DNA from: Marinibacterium sp. | Lineage (GTDB): Bacteria; Pseudomonadota; Alphaproteobacteria; Rhodobacterales; Rhodobacteraceae | Direction: 5' to 3' | Assembly (NCBI GenBank): GCA_017643305.1 | Contig: JAEPNQ010000017.1 | Coordinates: 1-58,792, forward strand | DNA length: 58,792 nt | Shown: one piece after another, positions 44,767 to 53,246 of the stretch | Layout: each line of letters starts with the position of its first letter | Position numbering within the stretch: the first letter of the stretch is position 1 | Made by a program: the position numbers and the translations under genes | Notes under the pieces: model-generated | The model's input: the letters and a program-made list of their open reading frames with translations, nothing else | The model's database searches: none | What the model was told of the DNA's origin: nothing

Positions 44767-46857
44767 ATGTCGGAGGCCATAGAATACGAACGCGTTGGAG
44801 ACATCGCAGTTCTGAAGGCGAACAATCCGCCAGTAAATGCGCTGGGTATGGATGTGCGTGCTGGGCTGATCGCCGGTGTGGAAAGAGCCGAGGCCGAAGG
44901 CGCCCGCGCGATACTGATCTATGGCGGCGGACGGACCTATTTTGCCGGCGCTGACATTCGCGAATTTGGCAAGCCACCGACCAAACCCTACCTGCCGGAT
45001 GTGTGCAACCGGATCGAAGCGTCACCACTGCTGGTCGTGTCCGCCATGCATGGTACGGCGCTGGGTGGTGGACTGGAGATTGCGGTTTCCACGCATTACC
45101 GTATCGCCGTGCCGTCTGCGCGGATGGGCCTGCCGGAGGTACATCTGGGACTGATACCCGGCGCCACTGGAACGCAGCGTTTGCCACGTCTTGTGGGCGT
45201 GGAAAAGTCTCTGGATATCATGACCACCGGCCGCCAGATCAATGCGCAACAGGCGCTGGAGCTAGGTGTAATCGACGGCATTGCCGAGGGTGAGCCGCGC
45301 GACATTGGGCTGACCTATGCGCAGGAGCTGCTGGATGCCGGTGCGCCACGCCGCGCAGTGAGCGAGATGCCCGCGCCCGCTCCCATCGACTTTGACGCTG
45401 CTTATGATGCAACGCTGGCACGCAGCCGGGGCCAGATTTCGCCCGCTTATTGCGTGCGGGCGGTGAAGGCCGCGTGCGACCTGCCCTTTGCTGAAGGCGT
45501 TGCTGCGGAACGCGCACTGTTCCGCGAGCTGATGGAAACTGACCAGCGGCAGGGGATGATCCATGCGTTCTTCTCCGAACGTGCCGTCAGCAAGCTGCCG
45601 GAGCTGGAGGGCGTGGCACCCCGTGACGTGAACGCCATTGGCGTGATTGGCGGCGGCACCATGGGGTCTGGCATTGCCACGGCCTGTCTGCTGTCCGGCC
45701 TGAATGTGGTTCTGCTGGAAATGACGCCGGAAGCGGCCGAAGCCGCGCGGGGCCGCATCGAAGGCAATCTGGGTGGCGCGGTAAAGCGTGGCAAGCTGAG
45801 CCAGGACAAATACGATGCGATCACCGGCAAAGCGCTGACCTTGAGCACAGAGTATGCTGCCCTGTCGGACGTGGATCTTGTGATTGAGGCCGTGTTTGAA
45901 GAGATGGGTGTGAAGAAGCAGGTGTTCACCCAACTGGATGCCGTGTGCAAACGCGGTGCGGTGCTGGCGTCGAACACATCCTATCTGGATATTGATGAAA
46001 TTGCCGCCTGCACATCGCGTCGTGGCGACGTGATAGGGCTGCATTTCTTTTCCCCCGCGCATGTGATGAAATTGCTGGAGGTCGTGGTGGCCGATGCTAC
46101 CGCGCCCGACGTTGTTGCAACGGGGTTCGCGCTGGGCAAGAAGCTGGGCAAGGTTTCGGTCCGGGCCGGTGTTTGTGATGGCTTCATTGGCAACCGCATC
46201 CTGAAAACCTATCGCACCTGCGCCGACCATCTGGTGCTGGATGGAGCATCGCCATATCAGATCGACAAGGCTATGACAGGTTTTGGCTTTGCCATGGGGC
46301 CGTTTGCAGTGGCGGATCTGGCAGGGTTGGACATCGGTTGGGCCACGCGCAAACGTTTGGCGCCCACGCGCGACCCACGTGAGAGGGTGCCGACCTATCC
46401 TGACAAACTGTGCGAGCATGGCAATTTCGGTCAGAAGACCGGCAAGGGTTACTATGACTATGCCGGTGGCAAGCGCGGCGGTGTACCGAACCCGCAGGTG
46501 ATGGAACTGATCGAGGCAGAACGGGCTGAGCTGGGTATCGCCCCGCGTGAGTTTAGCGACGAAGATATCGTGCGCCGCTACATGGCCTCCATGGTGAACG
46601 AGGCTGCCAAGGTGGTGGGCGAGGGCATTGCCCGGCGTCCTCTGGACGTGGATATGACCTTGCTCTTTGGCTACGGGTTCCCGCGCTACAATGGCGGACC
46701 GCTGAAATGGGCGGACATGCAGGGCCTGCCCGCACTGCTCGATGATATCTGCGGCTATGCCGAAGAAGATGCATATTTCTGGCAACCGGCCCCTCTGCTG
46801 GAGCAGTTGGTGGCCGAGGGCCGTAGTTTCGATGATTTGAACAAGGAAGCGGCCTGA
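44767..46857 (+). CDS. Bifunctional enoyl-CoA hydratase/3-hydroxyacyl-CoA dehydrogenase (FadJ/PimF-like)
   Basis: 696 residues. Crotonase domain at 1-190 with NALGMDV, oxyanion region HGTALGGGLE and catalytic Glu104 and Glu124. NAD-binding domain starts at IGVIGGGTMGSGIATA (291-306), then the C-terminal dehydrogenase domains (GFGFAMGPFAVADLAGLDIG; GYGFPRYNGGPLKWAD). ATG 44767 follows GAGGAG. It heads a CoA-degradation operon with two acyl-CoA dehydrogenases, resembling the pim operon for dicarboxylates. Confidence 0.92.
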   Translation: MSEAIEYERVGDIAVLKANNPPVNALGMDVRAGLIAGVERAEAEGARAILIYGGGRTYFAGADIREFGKPPTKPYLPDVCNRIEASPLLVVSAMHGTALGGGLEIAVSTHYRIAVPSARMGLPEVHLGLIPGATGTQRLPRLVGVEKSLDIMTTGRQINAQQALELGVIDGIAEGEPRDIGLTYAQELLDAGAPRRAVSEMPAPAPIDFDAAYDATLARSRGQISPAYCVRAVKAACDLPFAEGVAAERALFRELMETDQRQGMIHAFFSERAVSKLPELEGVAPRDVNAIGVIGGGTMGSGIATACLLSGLNVVLLEMTPEAAEAARGRIEGNLGGAVKRGKLSQDKYDAITGKALTLSTEYAALSDVDLVIEAVFEEMGVKKQVFTQLDAVCKRGAVLASNTSYLDIDEIAACTSRRGDVIGLHFFSPAHVMKLLEVVVADATAPDVVATGFALGKKLGKVSVRAGVCDGFIGNRILKTYRTCADHLVLDGASPYQIDKAMTGFGFAMGPFAVADLAGLDIGWATRKRLAPTRDPRERVPTYPDKLCEHGNFGQKTGKGYYDYAGGKRGGVPNPQVMELIEAERAELGIAPREFSDEDIVRRYMASMVNEAAKVVGEGIARRPLDVDMTLLFGYGFPRYNGGPLKWADMQGLPALLDDICGYAEEDAYFWQPAPLLEQLVAEGRSFDDLNKEAA

Positions 46858-46874
46858 GGCTGCAGGAGGACGAA

Positions 46875-48065
46875 ATGGACCTAAGCTATACCGACGAAGA
46901 ACTGGCGTTTCGCGACGAAGTGCGGGCGTTCCTGGATGAAAAGCTGCCCAAAGAGATGGCCGCCAAAGTGGCAGGCCGTGGGGAGCTGACCAGGGAAGAA
47001 ATGGAGAAATGGCACGCCATCCTGAATGAAAAAGGGTGGTTGGCCCCAAACTGGCCCGAGGAATATGGCGGCTGCGCTTGGAATGCCGTGCAAAAGCACA
47101 TCTTCGAAGAAGAATGCGCCTTTGCCAATGCGCCGCGTATCGTGCCATTTGGCCTAAGCATGCTGGCACCGGTCCTCATGAAATTTGGAAGCCAGGAGCA
47201 GAGGGATCATTATCTGCCGCGCATCCTGAACGGGGATGACTGGTGGTGCCAGGGCTATTCGGAGCCCGGTGCCGGGTCTGACCTGGCTTCGCTCAAAACC
47301 CGCGCTGTGCGGGATGGCGACCATTACATCGTCAATGGTCAGAAAACTTGGACCACAATGGGCCAGCACGCGGACTGGATCTTCTGCCTGGTTCGTACCG
47401 ATACCGACGTAAAGCAGCAGGAAGGCATCAGCTTCCTTCTGATTGACATGAACACGCCAGGCATCGAAGTCCGTCCGATCATCCTGCTGGATGGCACGCA
47501 TGAGGTGAACGAGGTCTGGTTCACGGATGTGAAAGTGCCGGTGGAAAACCTGGTGGGCGAAGAAAACAAGGGCTGGACCTATGCCAAGTATCTGCTGACC
47601 CACGAACGTACCAACATTGCAGGTGTAGGCAATTCGCAGGCTGGTCTGGATGCGGTCAAGCGCATGGCGCGGGCTGAAATCCACAATGGCCGTCCTCTGA
47701 TCGAAAACCCGCAATTTGCGGCTCGCATGGCTCAGGCGGAAATTGACCTAATGGCGATGGCCACAACCAACCTACGGATTGTTTCAAAGGCCGCTGTGGG
47801 TCAGGCCCCGGGCGTAGAAGCGTCGATGCTGAAGGTCAAAGGCACTGTCATCCGACAGGAAATCAACGACCTTGCCCGTCGCGCGGCTGGCCCCTACGCC
47901 ATGCCGTTCCCTTCCGAAGCGGTAGAAGGCGACAACGACCCTATTGGGCCAGAATATGCGGGGCCGGTATCGGCCGCCTATTTCAACAACCGCAAACTTT
48001 CGATCTTTGGCGGATCCAATGAGATCCAGCGCGGGATCATCGCCAAAGTGACCATGGGGGTCTGA
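46875..48065 (+). CDS. Acyl-CoA dehydrogenase, large-subunit type (PimC-like)
   Basis: FAD enzyme of 396 residues. DEELAFRDEVRAFL opens it, WCQGYSEPGAGSDLASL (about 121-137) is the FAD/substrate site, KTWTTMGQHADWIF follows, and the C terminus FGGSNEIQRGIIAKVTMG is family-typical. It starts 17 bp after the bifunctional enzyme and is followed by a shorter paralogue, so the two probably form a heteromeric dehydrogenase like pimeloyl-CoA dehydrogenase PimC/PimD. Confidence 0.88.
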   Translation: MDLSYTDEELAFRDEVRAFLDEKLPKEMAAKVAGRGELTREEMEKWHAILNEKGWLAPNWPEEYGGCAWNAVQKHIFEEECAFANAPRIVPFGLSMLAPVLMKFGSQEQRDHYLPRILNGDDWWCQGYSEPGAGSDLASLKTRAVRDGDHYIVNGQKTWTTMGQHADWIFCLVRTDTDVKQQEGISFLLIDMNTPGIEVRPIILLDGTHEVNEVWFTDVKVPVENLVGEENKGWTYAKYLLTHERTNIAGVGNSQAGLDAVKRMARAEIHNGRPLIENPQFAARMAQAEIDLMAMATTNLRIVSKAAVGQAPGVEASMLKVKGTVIRQEINDLARRAAGPYAMPFPSEAVEGDNDPIGPEYAGPVSAAYFNNRKLSIFGGSNEIQRGIIAKVTMGV

Positions 48066-48068
48066 ACC

Positions 48069-49202
48069 ATGAATTTTGATCTCACCGAAGAACGGCAGAT
48101 GCTGCAGGATACCCTGCGGCGGTTCCTGTCGGACAAATATGACACCGCCGCGCGCAATGCCATTCTGGACAGTGAAACTGGTCTGAGCGAAGACATCTGG
48201 AACGGCCTCGCCGAGCTGGGCATCATTGGTGCGTTGTTCAGCGAAGACTACGGCGGCTTTGGTGGAGCCGGGTTCGACATTGCCGTGGTTTTCGAAGAAC
48301 TAGGCCGTGCGGGTGTGGTAGAGCCGATGCTCGACACCGCCATTTTAGGCGGCGGTCTGCTGGCTGCGCTTGGCGATGACGCGCAGAAGGAAATGGTGGA
48401 GGAGGTCATAGGTGGTGCGCTGCATCTGGCGGTGGCCCACGGCGAACCGGCCAGCCGCTATGACCTGAACCGTGTGGAAACCACCGCCAAGGCTGCTGGG
48501 GACAGCATTGTTTTGAATGGGCGCAAAGCGGTCGTTGTGAATGCCGAAGCGGCGGACCATCTGATTGTTTCGGCCCGCGAAAGCGGTGCGGTTGGCGATG
48601 TGGATGGCATTTCGCTGTTTGTCGTGCCTTCGGATGCCGCCGGACTGACCATGCGTGGTTACGCGCTGATGGCGGGTGGCCGTGCGGCAGAGGTCACGCT
48701 GGATGACGTGAGCGTTCCCGCCTCTGCCCGGCTGGGTGAAGCGGGCAAGGCGCTGCCTGCGATTGAAAATGCCGTGGCGGCGGCCAATGTTGCGCTGGCG
48801 GCGGAAACCATGGGTGCCATGCAATCGGCGACCGAGCTGACCAAGGACTACCTGATGACGCGCAAGCAATTCGGGCGGCCAATCGGTACATTCCAGGCGC
48901 TGGCGCATCGTATGTCTGACATGCTTATCGAGCTGGAGCAGGCCCGCTCGGCGGTCATCAACGCGGCTGGTCATCTGGAATCTGATTCACGCATTCGCGA
49001 CATGCAGATCGCTTCGGCCCGCAACCTGATGGGGCGTGTCGGGCGGCTGGTGGCCGAGGAATCGATCCAGATGCATGGTGGCATAGCGATGACCCAGGAA
49101 TACGAACTGGCTCATATCGCCAAGCGGATCACCATGGCGGATCATCGGTTCGGGGACACGGATTACCATCTGGAGCGGTTCATTGCTCTCAGTGCCGCCT
49201 GA
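48069..49202 (+). CDS. Acyl-CoA dehydrogenase, small-subunit type (PimD-like)
   Basis: 377 residues. FDLTEERQMLQDTLRRFL at the start, FSEDYGGFGGAGFDIAVV, the MTRKQFGRPIGTFQALAHR loop (about 258-276) and QMHGGIAMTQEYELAHIAKR near the end. The FAD site HGEPASRYD is degenerate compared with the large paralogue, which fits a structural or partner subunit. It follows the large subunit by 3 bp. Confidence 0.88.
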   Translation: MNFDLTEERQMLQDTLRRFLSDKYDTAARNAILDSETGLSEDIWNGLAELGIIGALFSEDYGGFGGAGFDIAVVFEELGRAGVVEPMLDTAILGGGLLAALGDDAQKEMVEEVIGGALHLAVAHGEPASRYDLNRVETTAKAAGDSIVLNGRKAVVVNAEAADHLIVSARESGAVGDVDGISLFVVPSDAAGLTMRGYALMAGGRAAEVTLDDVSVPASARLGEAGKALPAIENAVAAANVALAAETMGAMQSATELTKDYLMTRKQFGRPIGTFQALAHRMSDMLIELEQARSAVINAAGHLESDSRIRDMQIASARNLMGRVGRLVAEESIQMHGGIAMTQEYELAHIAKRITMADHRFGDTDYHLERFIALSAA

Positions 49203-49617
49203 TTTCGCGGTCGACCCTGACAAGATCCACAGCGGTGCCCATGCGCTGATTGGTTATGACGTAGACCTGACCCCGGAAGACGGCAGTTCGCGCGTCACGC
49301 TGACGATCGAGCCTCGGCACTTAAATCGCAACGGCACGCTGCATGGTGGGATCATTGCCATGATGCTGGACGCAGCGGCGGGCTTCGCCGCGTCGCGGGC
49401 AAAATCGCCCACTGGATTTACGCAGGTGGTGACGATTTCGCTGAACACCCAGTTCCTGGCGCCCGCGAAAGAAGGCCAGGTCGTGACCGCGCATGGTTAC
49501 ATGTCCGGTGGCGGGGTCAGCATTGTTTATGCGGGGGCGGACTTGAGGGCACCGAACGGGCGGGTTTTGTCTAGTGCAACGGGTGTGTTCAAACGGTTGA
49601 AGGAACGGCGGAAATGA
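49183..49617 (+). CDS. PaaI-type hotdog-fold acyl-CoA thioesterase
   Basis: 144 residues. The PaaI thioesterase core HLNRNGTLHGGIIAMMLDAAAG (in fragments, about 47-67) includes the HGG motif and catalytic Asp; STQFLAPAKEG-like and SSATGVFKRL parts follow. It overlaps the preceding dehydrogenase by 20 bases from TTG 49183; GTG 49192 is the alternative. It probably releases CoA from stalled pathway intermediates. Confidence 0.8.
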   Translation: MLSVPPDFAVDPDKIHSGAHALIGYDVDLTPEDGSSRVTLTIEPRHLNRNGTLHGGIIAMMLDAAAGFAASRAKSPTGFTQVVTISLNTQFLAPAKEGQVVTAHGYMSGGGVSIVYAGADLRAPNGRVLSSATGVFKRLKERRK

Positions 49618-50390
49618 CGCTGGCGCGGGTGGATGAGCTGGACGATCGGCTGGTCGTTGTAAACATGAACAGCACCCGGCGTGGTGCGTTGTCTCCGGAG
49701 CTTTATGCCACCATCGGTGAGGCCTTCGAAGCGGCCCGTAATCCCCGGATCCGGGCCGTTCTGCTAACATCCGAAGGTGGGTTTTTCTGTTCGGGCGGCG
49801 ACCTCAACACGCTGATCGAACGGCGCAAGCTGAGTGAAGCGCAGCGCAAAGAAAAGATCGACGGACTGCACCATCTGATCCGGCTGATCCGGTCGTCCCC
49901 AGTGCCGGTGATCGCGGCTGTCGAAGGTGGCGCGGCGGGGGCTGGTTTGTCTCTGGCGCTGGCCTGCGACTTGATCGTTGCGGCCGAAGGCGCGGTTTTT
50001 ACGGCGGCTTATGTCAAAGCCGGGCTTGCACCTGATGGCGGGCTGACTTCTGCGCTGGCCCGGGTGGTGCCACGTCCGCTGGCGATGGAAATGTGCCTGT
50101 TGGCGCGCCCCGTTTCTGCCGAACGGCTGGCCGCTGCGGGGGCGATCAACCTCGTCGTGCCTGCGGGTGAAACCGAGGCGCAGGCGCATGCGTTGGCTGA
50201 TGCGCTGGCCAAAGGGCCGCGGAACGCCCAGGGCACGATCCGGGCGCTGGTGTCCAGTGGGTACGAATTGACCGAGGCCGCGCAACTGGATGCGGAACGT
50301 AATGCCATGGCCCGTTTGCAGGGCGGGGCAGAAGCGACCGAAGGCATCTCGGCCTTCCTGGAAAAACGAAAGCCGGATTTTTCGAAATGA
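49614..50390 (+). CDS. Enoyl-CoA hydratase/isomerase family protein
   Basis: 258 residues, crotonase fold. GGFFCSGGDLNTLIE (about 59-73) and the oxyanion-hole AAVEGGAAGAGLSLALACD (about 102-120) are visible. The second catalytic Glu is replaced (YVKAGLAPDGGLT has Asp further on), so an isomerase or hydrolase role is possible. It overlaps the thioesterase stop and the ligase start by four bases each. Confidence 0.85.
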   Translation: MTLARVDELDDRLVVVNMNSTRRGALSPELYATIGEAFEAARNPRIRAVLLTSEGGFFCSGGDLNTLIERRKLSEAQRKEKIDGLHHLIRLIRSSPVPVIAAVEGGAAGAGLSLALACDLIVAAEGAVFTAAYVKAGLAPDGGLTSALARVVPRPLAMEMCLLARPVSAERLAAAGAINLVVPAGETEAQAHALADALAKGPRNAQGTIRALVSSGYELTEAAQLDAERNAMARLQGGAEATEGISAFLEKRKPDFSK

Positions 50391-51877
50391 CCCTCTGGCA
50401 AGCTGATCTGGAACAGCAAATCCAAACGCAGCCCGATGCACTGGCGGTTCAGGATTCGCTGGGCACCCGGTGGACCTATGGCGATCTGGATGCTGCCATA
50501 GAAGCGATGCGCGCAACGTTGGCAGCCCATGGGGCGCGGCGCGGGCATCGTGTGATGCTGTTGGCCGAAAACTGTGCAGCTGCTGTTGCAGTGCTGTTTG
50601 CATGCGCCCGTTCGGGGATCTGTGTGATCCCGATCAACGCCCGCCAGACCGCGTTGGAGGTGCAGCGGGTGCTGGCTCATGCCGAACCGTTTCTGGTCAT
50701 GGCGACATCCGCGATTTCCCCGGAAGCGCGGGCGCATGCCGATCGGATGGGTGGGATGGAGGTCTCAGGACCTTTTGGCACGCTGCACCTGTGTGAAACC
50801 GGCCCGGCAGACACAGAAACGCCGGAGGACGTGGCCGTTCTGCTGTACACCACCGGCACCACAGGCACGCCCAAGGGTGTGATGATCACCCATGGAAACC
50901 TGCATTTTGCGGGCCGCGCAGCACTGGCGTTCCGCGACCTGCATCCTGGCCACATCGTCTATGGTGTGGGACCAATCAGCCACGTGATGGGCCTGGCCTC
51001 AATGCTGACAGCAACCTTGTCTGCAGGGGCCACTGTCGTGCTGGAGGCACGTTTCGATGTGGGGCGTTTGTATCAGGCGCTGCGCAGCGGGGTGTCGCAC
51101 CTGCCGGCCGTGCCCCAGTTGCACGCGCTGCTGATGCAATATGTGCGCCGTCAGGGGTTGGAGCGGTTGCAGAGCGATACATTGGTCTATGTGTCCTCCG
51201 GTGGCGCGCCGCTGGACCCGGATTGGAAAGCGCGGGCGGAGGCGTTTTATGGCCTCGCACTGCAAAACGGTTATGGCATGACCGAAACCACCGCGGCCAC
51301 CAACATCACCCACAGCATAAAGGATGACCCGGACACTTCCGTCGGACCGTTGGTGCCCGGTGTGGAAATGCAGATTGACGAGTCCGTGCATGGCGGTGGT
51401 GACGGCGTTGGCGAAGTGCTGGTACGCGGGCCCAACATCATGAAGGGTTACTTCCGCAACCCCGAGGAAACCTCCAGTGTGCTGAGCCCCGATGGCTGGC
51501 TACGGACCGGGGATCTGGGCTGCATTGATGAACAGGAACGTCTGCACATCATGGGCCGCAGTAAGGAGCTGATTATTCACGGCGGGTTCAACGTCTATCC
51601 GCCCGAGGTGGAGGCCGCGTTGAACGAACACCCGCAGGTGGTTCAGAGCGCGGTGATCGGGCGGCTTGTCGCGGGGGACGAAAAGGTCATCGCTTTCGTC
51701 CAGTCTGACCCATCAGACCGGCCGGAGCTGGAAGAGCTTCGCAGCTTCGCTGCGGAGCGGCTGACAGGTTACAAGCGCCCCACGCAGATCATCGTGGTGG
51801 ATGAATTGCCTGCCGCGCAATCGGGCAAGATCCTGAAGCACAAGCTTTTGGAAAATTTCGCAGACCAGTTGGCCTGA
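50387..51877 (+). CDS. Acyl-CoA synthetase (class I adenylate-forming enzyme)
   Basis: 496 residues. The AMP-binding P-loop LLYTTGTTGTPKGVMITHGN (about 150-169), NGYGMTETTAA (about 295-305), the hinge-region TGDLGCIDEQ and catalytic Lys in PAAQSGKILKHKL (about 478-490) are present. It activates the acid that feeds the upstream beta-oxidation enzymes. Last gene of the operon, convergent with rpe by 10 bp. The operon has no thiolase. Confidence 0.88.
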   Translation: MTLWQADLEQQIQTQPDALAVQDSLGTRWTYGDLDAAIEAMRATLAAHGARRGHRVMLLAENCAAAVAVLFACARSGICVIPINARQTALEVQRVLAHAEPFLVMATSAISPEARAHADRMGGMEVSGPFGTLHLCETGPADTETPEDVAVLLYTTGTTGTPKGVMITHGNLHFAGRAALAFRDLHPGHIVYGVGPISHVMGLASMLTATLSAGATVVLEARFDVGRLYQALRSGVSHLPAVPQLHALLMQYVRRQGLERLQSDTLVYVSSGGAPLDPDWKARAEAFYGLALQNGYGMTETTAATNITHSIKDDPDTSVGPLVPGVEMQIDESVHGGGDGVGEVLVRGPNIMKGYFRNPEETSSVLSPDGWLRTGDLGCIDEQERLHIMGRSKELIIHGGFNVYPPEVEAALNEHPQVVQSAVIGRLVAGDEKVIAFVQSDPSDRPELEELRSFAAERLTGYKRPTQIIVVDELPAAQSGKILKHKLLENFADQLA

Positions 51878-51887
51878 CGCAAACCGG

Positions 51888-52580
51888 TCAGGCCATAGCA
51901 CCCACTGCAGCTTCGCGAATGGCGCAGATGTTGTCGCCGTAGACTTCCGGTTTGGACACTGATCCGCCGCGGAACACGGCGGAGCCAGCCACCAGTACAT
52001 CCGCCCCGGCCTGAGCGATCAGTGGCGCGGTGCTGGGGTCGCAGCCGCCGTCCAGTTCGATATGAATCGGTCGATCACCGATCATCGACCGCAAAGCGCG
52101 GATCTTGTCGAGCTGTGAATGGATGAACTTCTGCCCACCAAATCCGGGGTTCACGCCCATCACGCAGATAAGGTCGACCATATCCAGCAGTTGTTCGACC
52201 GCAGCTACCGGAGTGCCGGGGTTCAAGGCCAGCCCGGCCTTGGCTCCCGCGCTTCGGATCGCCTGCAAGGTGCGGTGGATATGCGGCCCGGCCTCCACAT
52301 GCGCGGTGATGACATCGGCTCCTGCCTCGGCAAAGGCATCGATATATGGATCTACCGGCGCGATCATAAGGTGCACGTCCATCACTGTTTTCACGTGTGG
52401 TTTCAACGCTTTGACGGTAGAAGGACCAAAGGTGATGTTGGGCACGAAATGTCCGTCCATCACATCGATATGGACCCAATCCGCGCCCTGGGCTTCGATC
52501 GCCTTACATTCCTGCCCGAAATTGGCAAAATCGGCAGACAGGATGGACGGGGCGATCTTGATCTTACGGTCGAACGTCAT
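51888..52580 (-). CDS. rpe: Ribulose-phosphate 3-epimerase
   Basis: Interconverts ribulose 5-phosphate and xylulose 5-phosphate, 230 residues, TIM barrel. APSILSADFANFGQE (about 11-25), the metal site HIDVMDGHFVPNITFG (about 37-52), HLMIAPVDPY and the phosphate loop VNPGFGGQKFI then ELDGGCDP are all standard. Located at the border of the phosphonate genes, oriented away from them. Confidence 0.96.
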   Translation of the reverse strand: MTFDRKIKIAPSILSADFANFGQECKAIEAQGADWVHIDVMDGHFVPNITFGPSTVKALKPHVKTVMDVHLMIAPVDPYIDAFAEAGADVITAHVEAGPHIHRTLQAIRSAGAKAGLALNPGTPVAAVEQLLDMVDLICVMGVNPGFGGQKFIHSQLDKIRALRSMIGDRPIHIELDGGCDPSTAPLIAQAGADVLVAGSAVFRGGSVSKPEVYGDNICAIREAAVGAMA

Positions 52581-52829
52581 GGCGGCACTGCTCTTTTACA
52601 GGTTTTGGATGACTTTGCGCGGCGTATAGCGCCTTGGCCCGCCAAAGGACAGAGCCGTCTTTTATGTCTGGAGCGGGTGCAATACAGCCTGTTTGCGGCC
52701 ATTGTCCGACTTGAGAGAGAAACCTGTTCCCGCCTACTGTGCCGCGCCGCCATTACATGGATAGGCGATGGCCTGCTCCATCCATTCGGGTGGGATATGC
52801 GCATCGGAGGAAATACGGCTGGCCGCTTT

Positions 52830-53246
52830 GTTCTGGGTGGTGGGCCGGTGCCAGCCATGATTGCCATCGCGATCCACACCACGGGCGCTTTGGGTAAGCT
52901 ATTTTCGGAAGTAAATGAAAACGTCTCTCTCAAACCCGTCGAGGGGCTGCATTCGGTGGGCGCAAATTGGGCGCAGCGGATGTATCTGGGCGTTATCCCG
53001 CAGGTGGGGCCAAACTTTGTCAGCTACGCGTTGCTGCGGTTCGAGATTAACATTCGCGCCTCGGCCATCCTTGGATTTGTTGGGGCCGGGGGCATCGACT
53101 ACGAGCTGCGCAATTCCATGTCCTGGGGGCAGGGCCGCTATGACGAAGCGGCGGCCATTTTTATCCTGTTGTTCCTGACCATTGTCTTGGTCGATCAAAT
53201 CTCCAGCCGCGTACGCGAGCGGTTGACGCATGGGGTGAGGCTATGA
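52830..53246 (+). pseudogene. phnE: 5'-truncated phosphonate ABC permease PhnE
   Basis: From about 52842 (GPVPAMIAIAIHTTGALGKL) the frame matches the C-terminal half of PhnE: EGLHSVGANWAQRMYLGVIP, RFEINIRASAILGFVGAGG (the EAA coupling region) and the last helix. Full-length PhnE has about 260-290 residues; about 135 remain. The frame is open upstream but antisense to rpe, with no permease features. phnC and phnD, normally directly upstream, are absent. The stop overlaps the phnE2 ATG. Confidence 0.8.

Noticed and set aside
45262-47169. 635-codon minus-strand open frame
   Set aside because: It is antisense to the clear FadJ/PimF-like gene and its neighbour; no family motif, and GC-rich third positions of the plus-strand genes explain the openness.
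52119-52829. Upstream part of the open frame leading into the phnE fragment
   Set aside because: Mostly antisense to rpe and lacks any membrane helix; only the last third matches PhnE.
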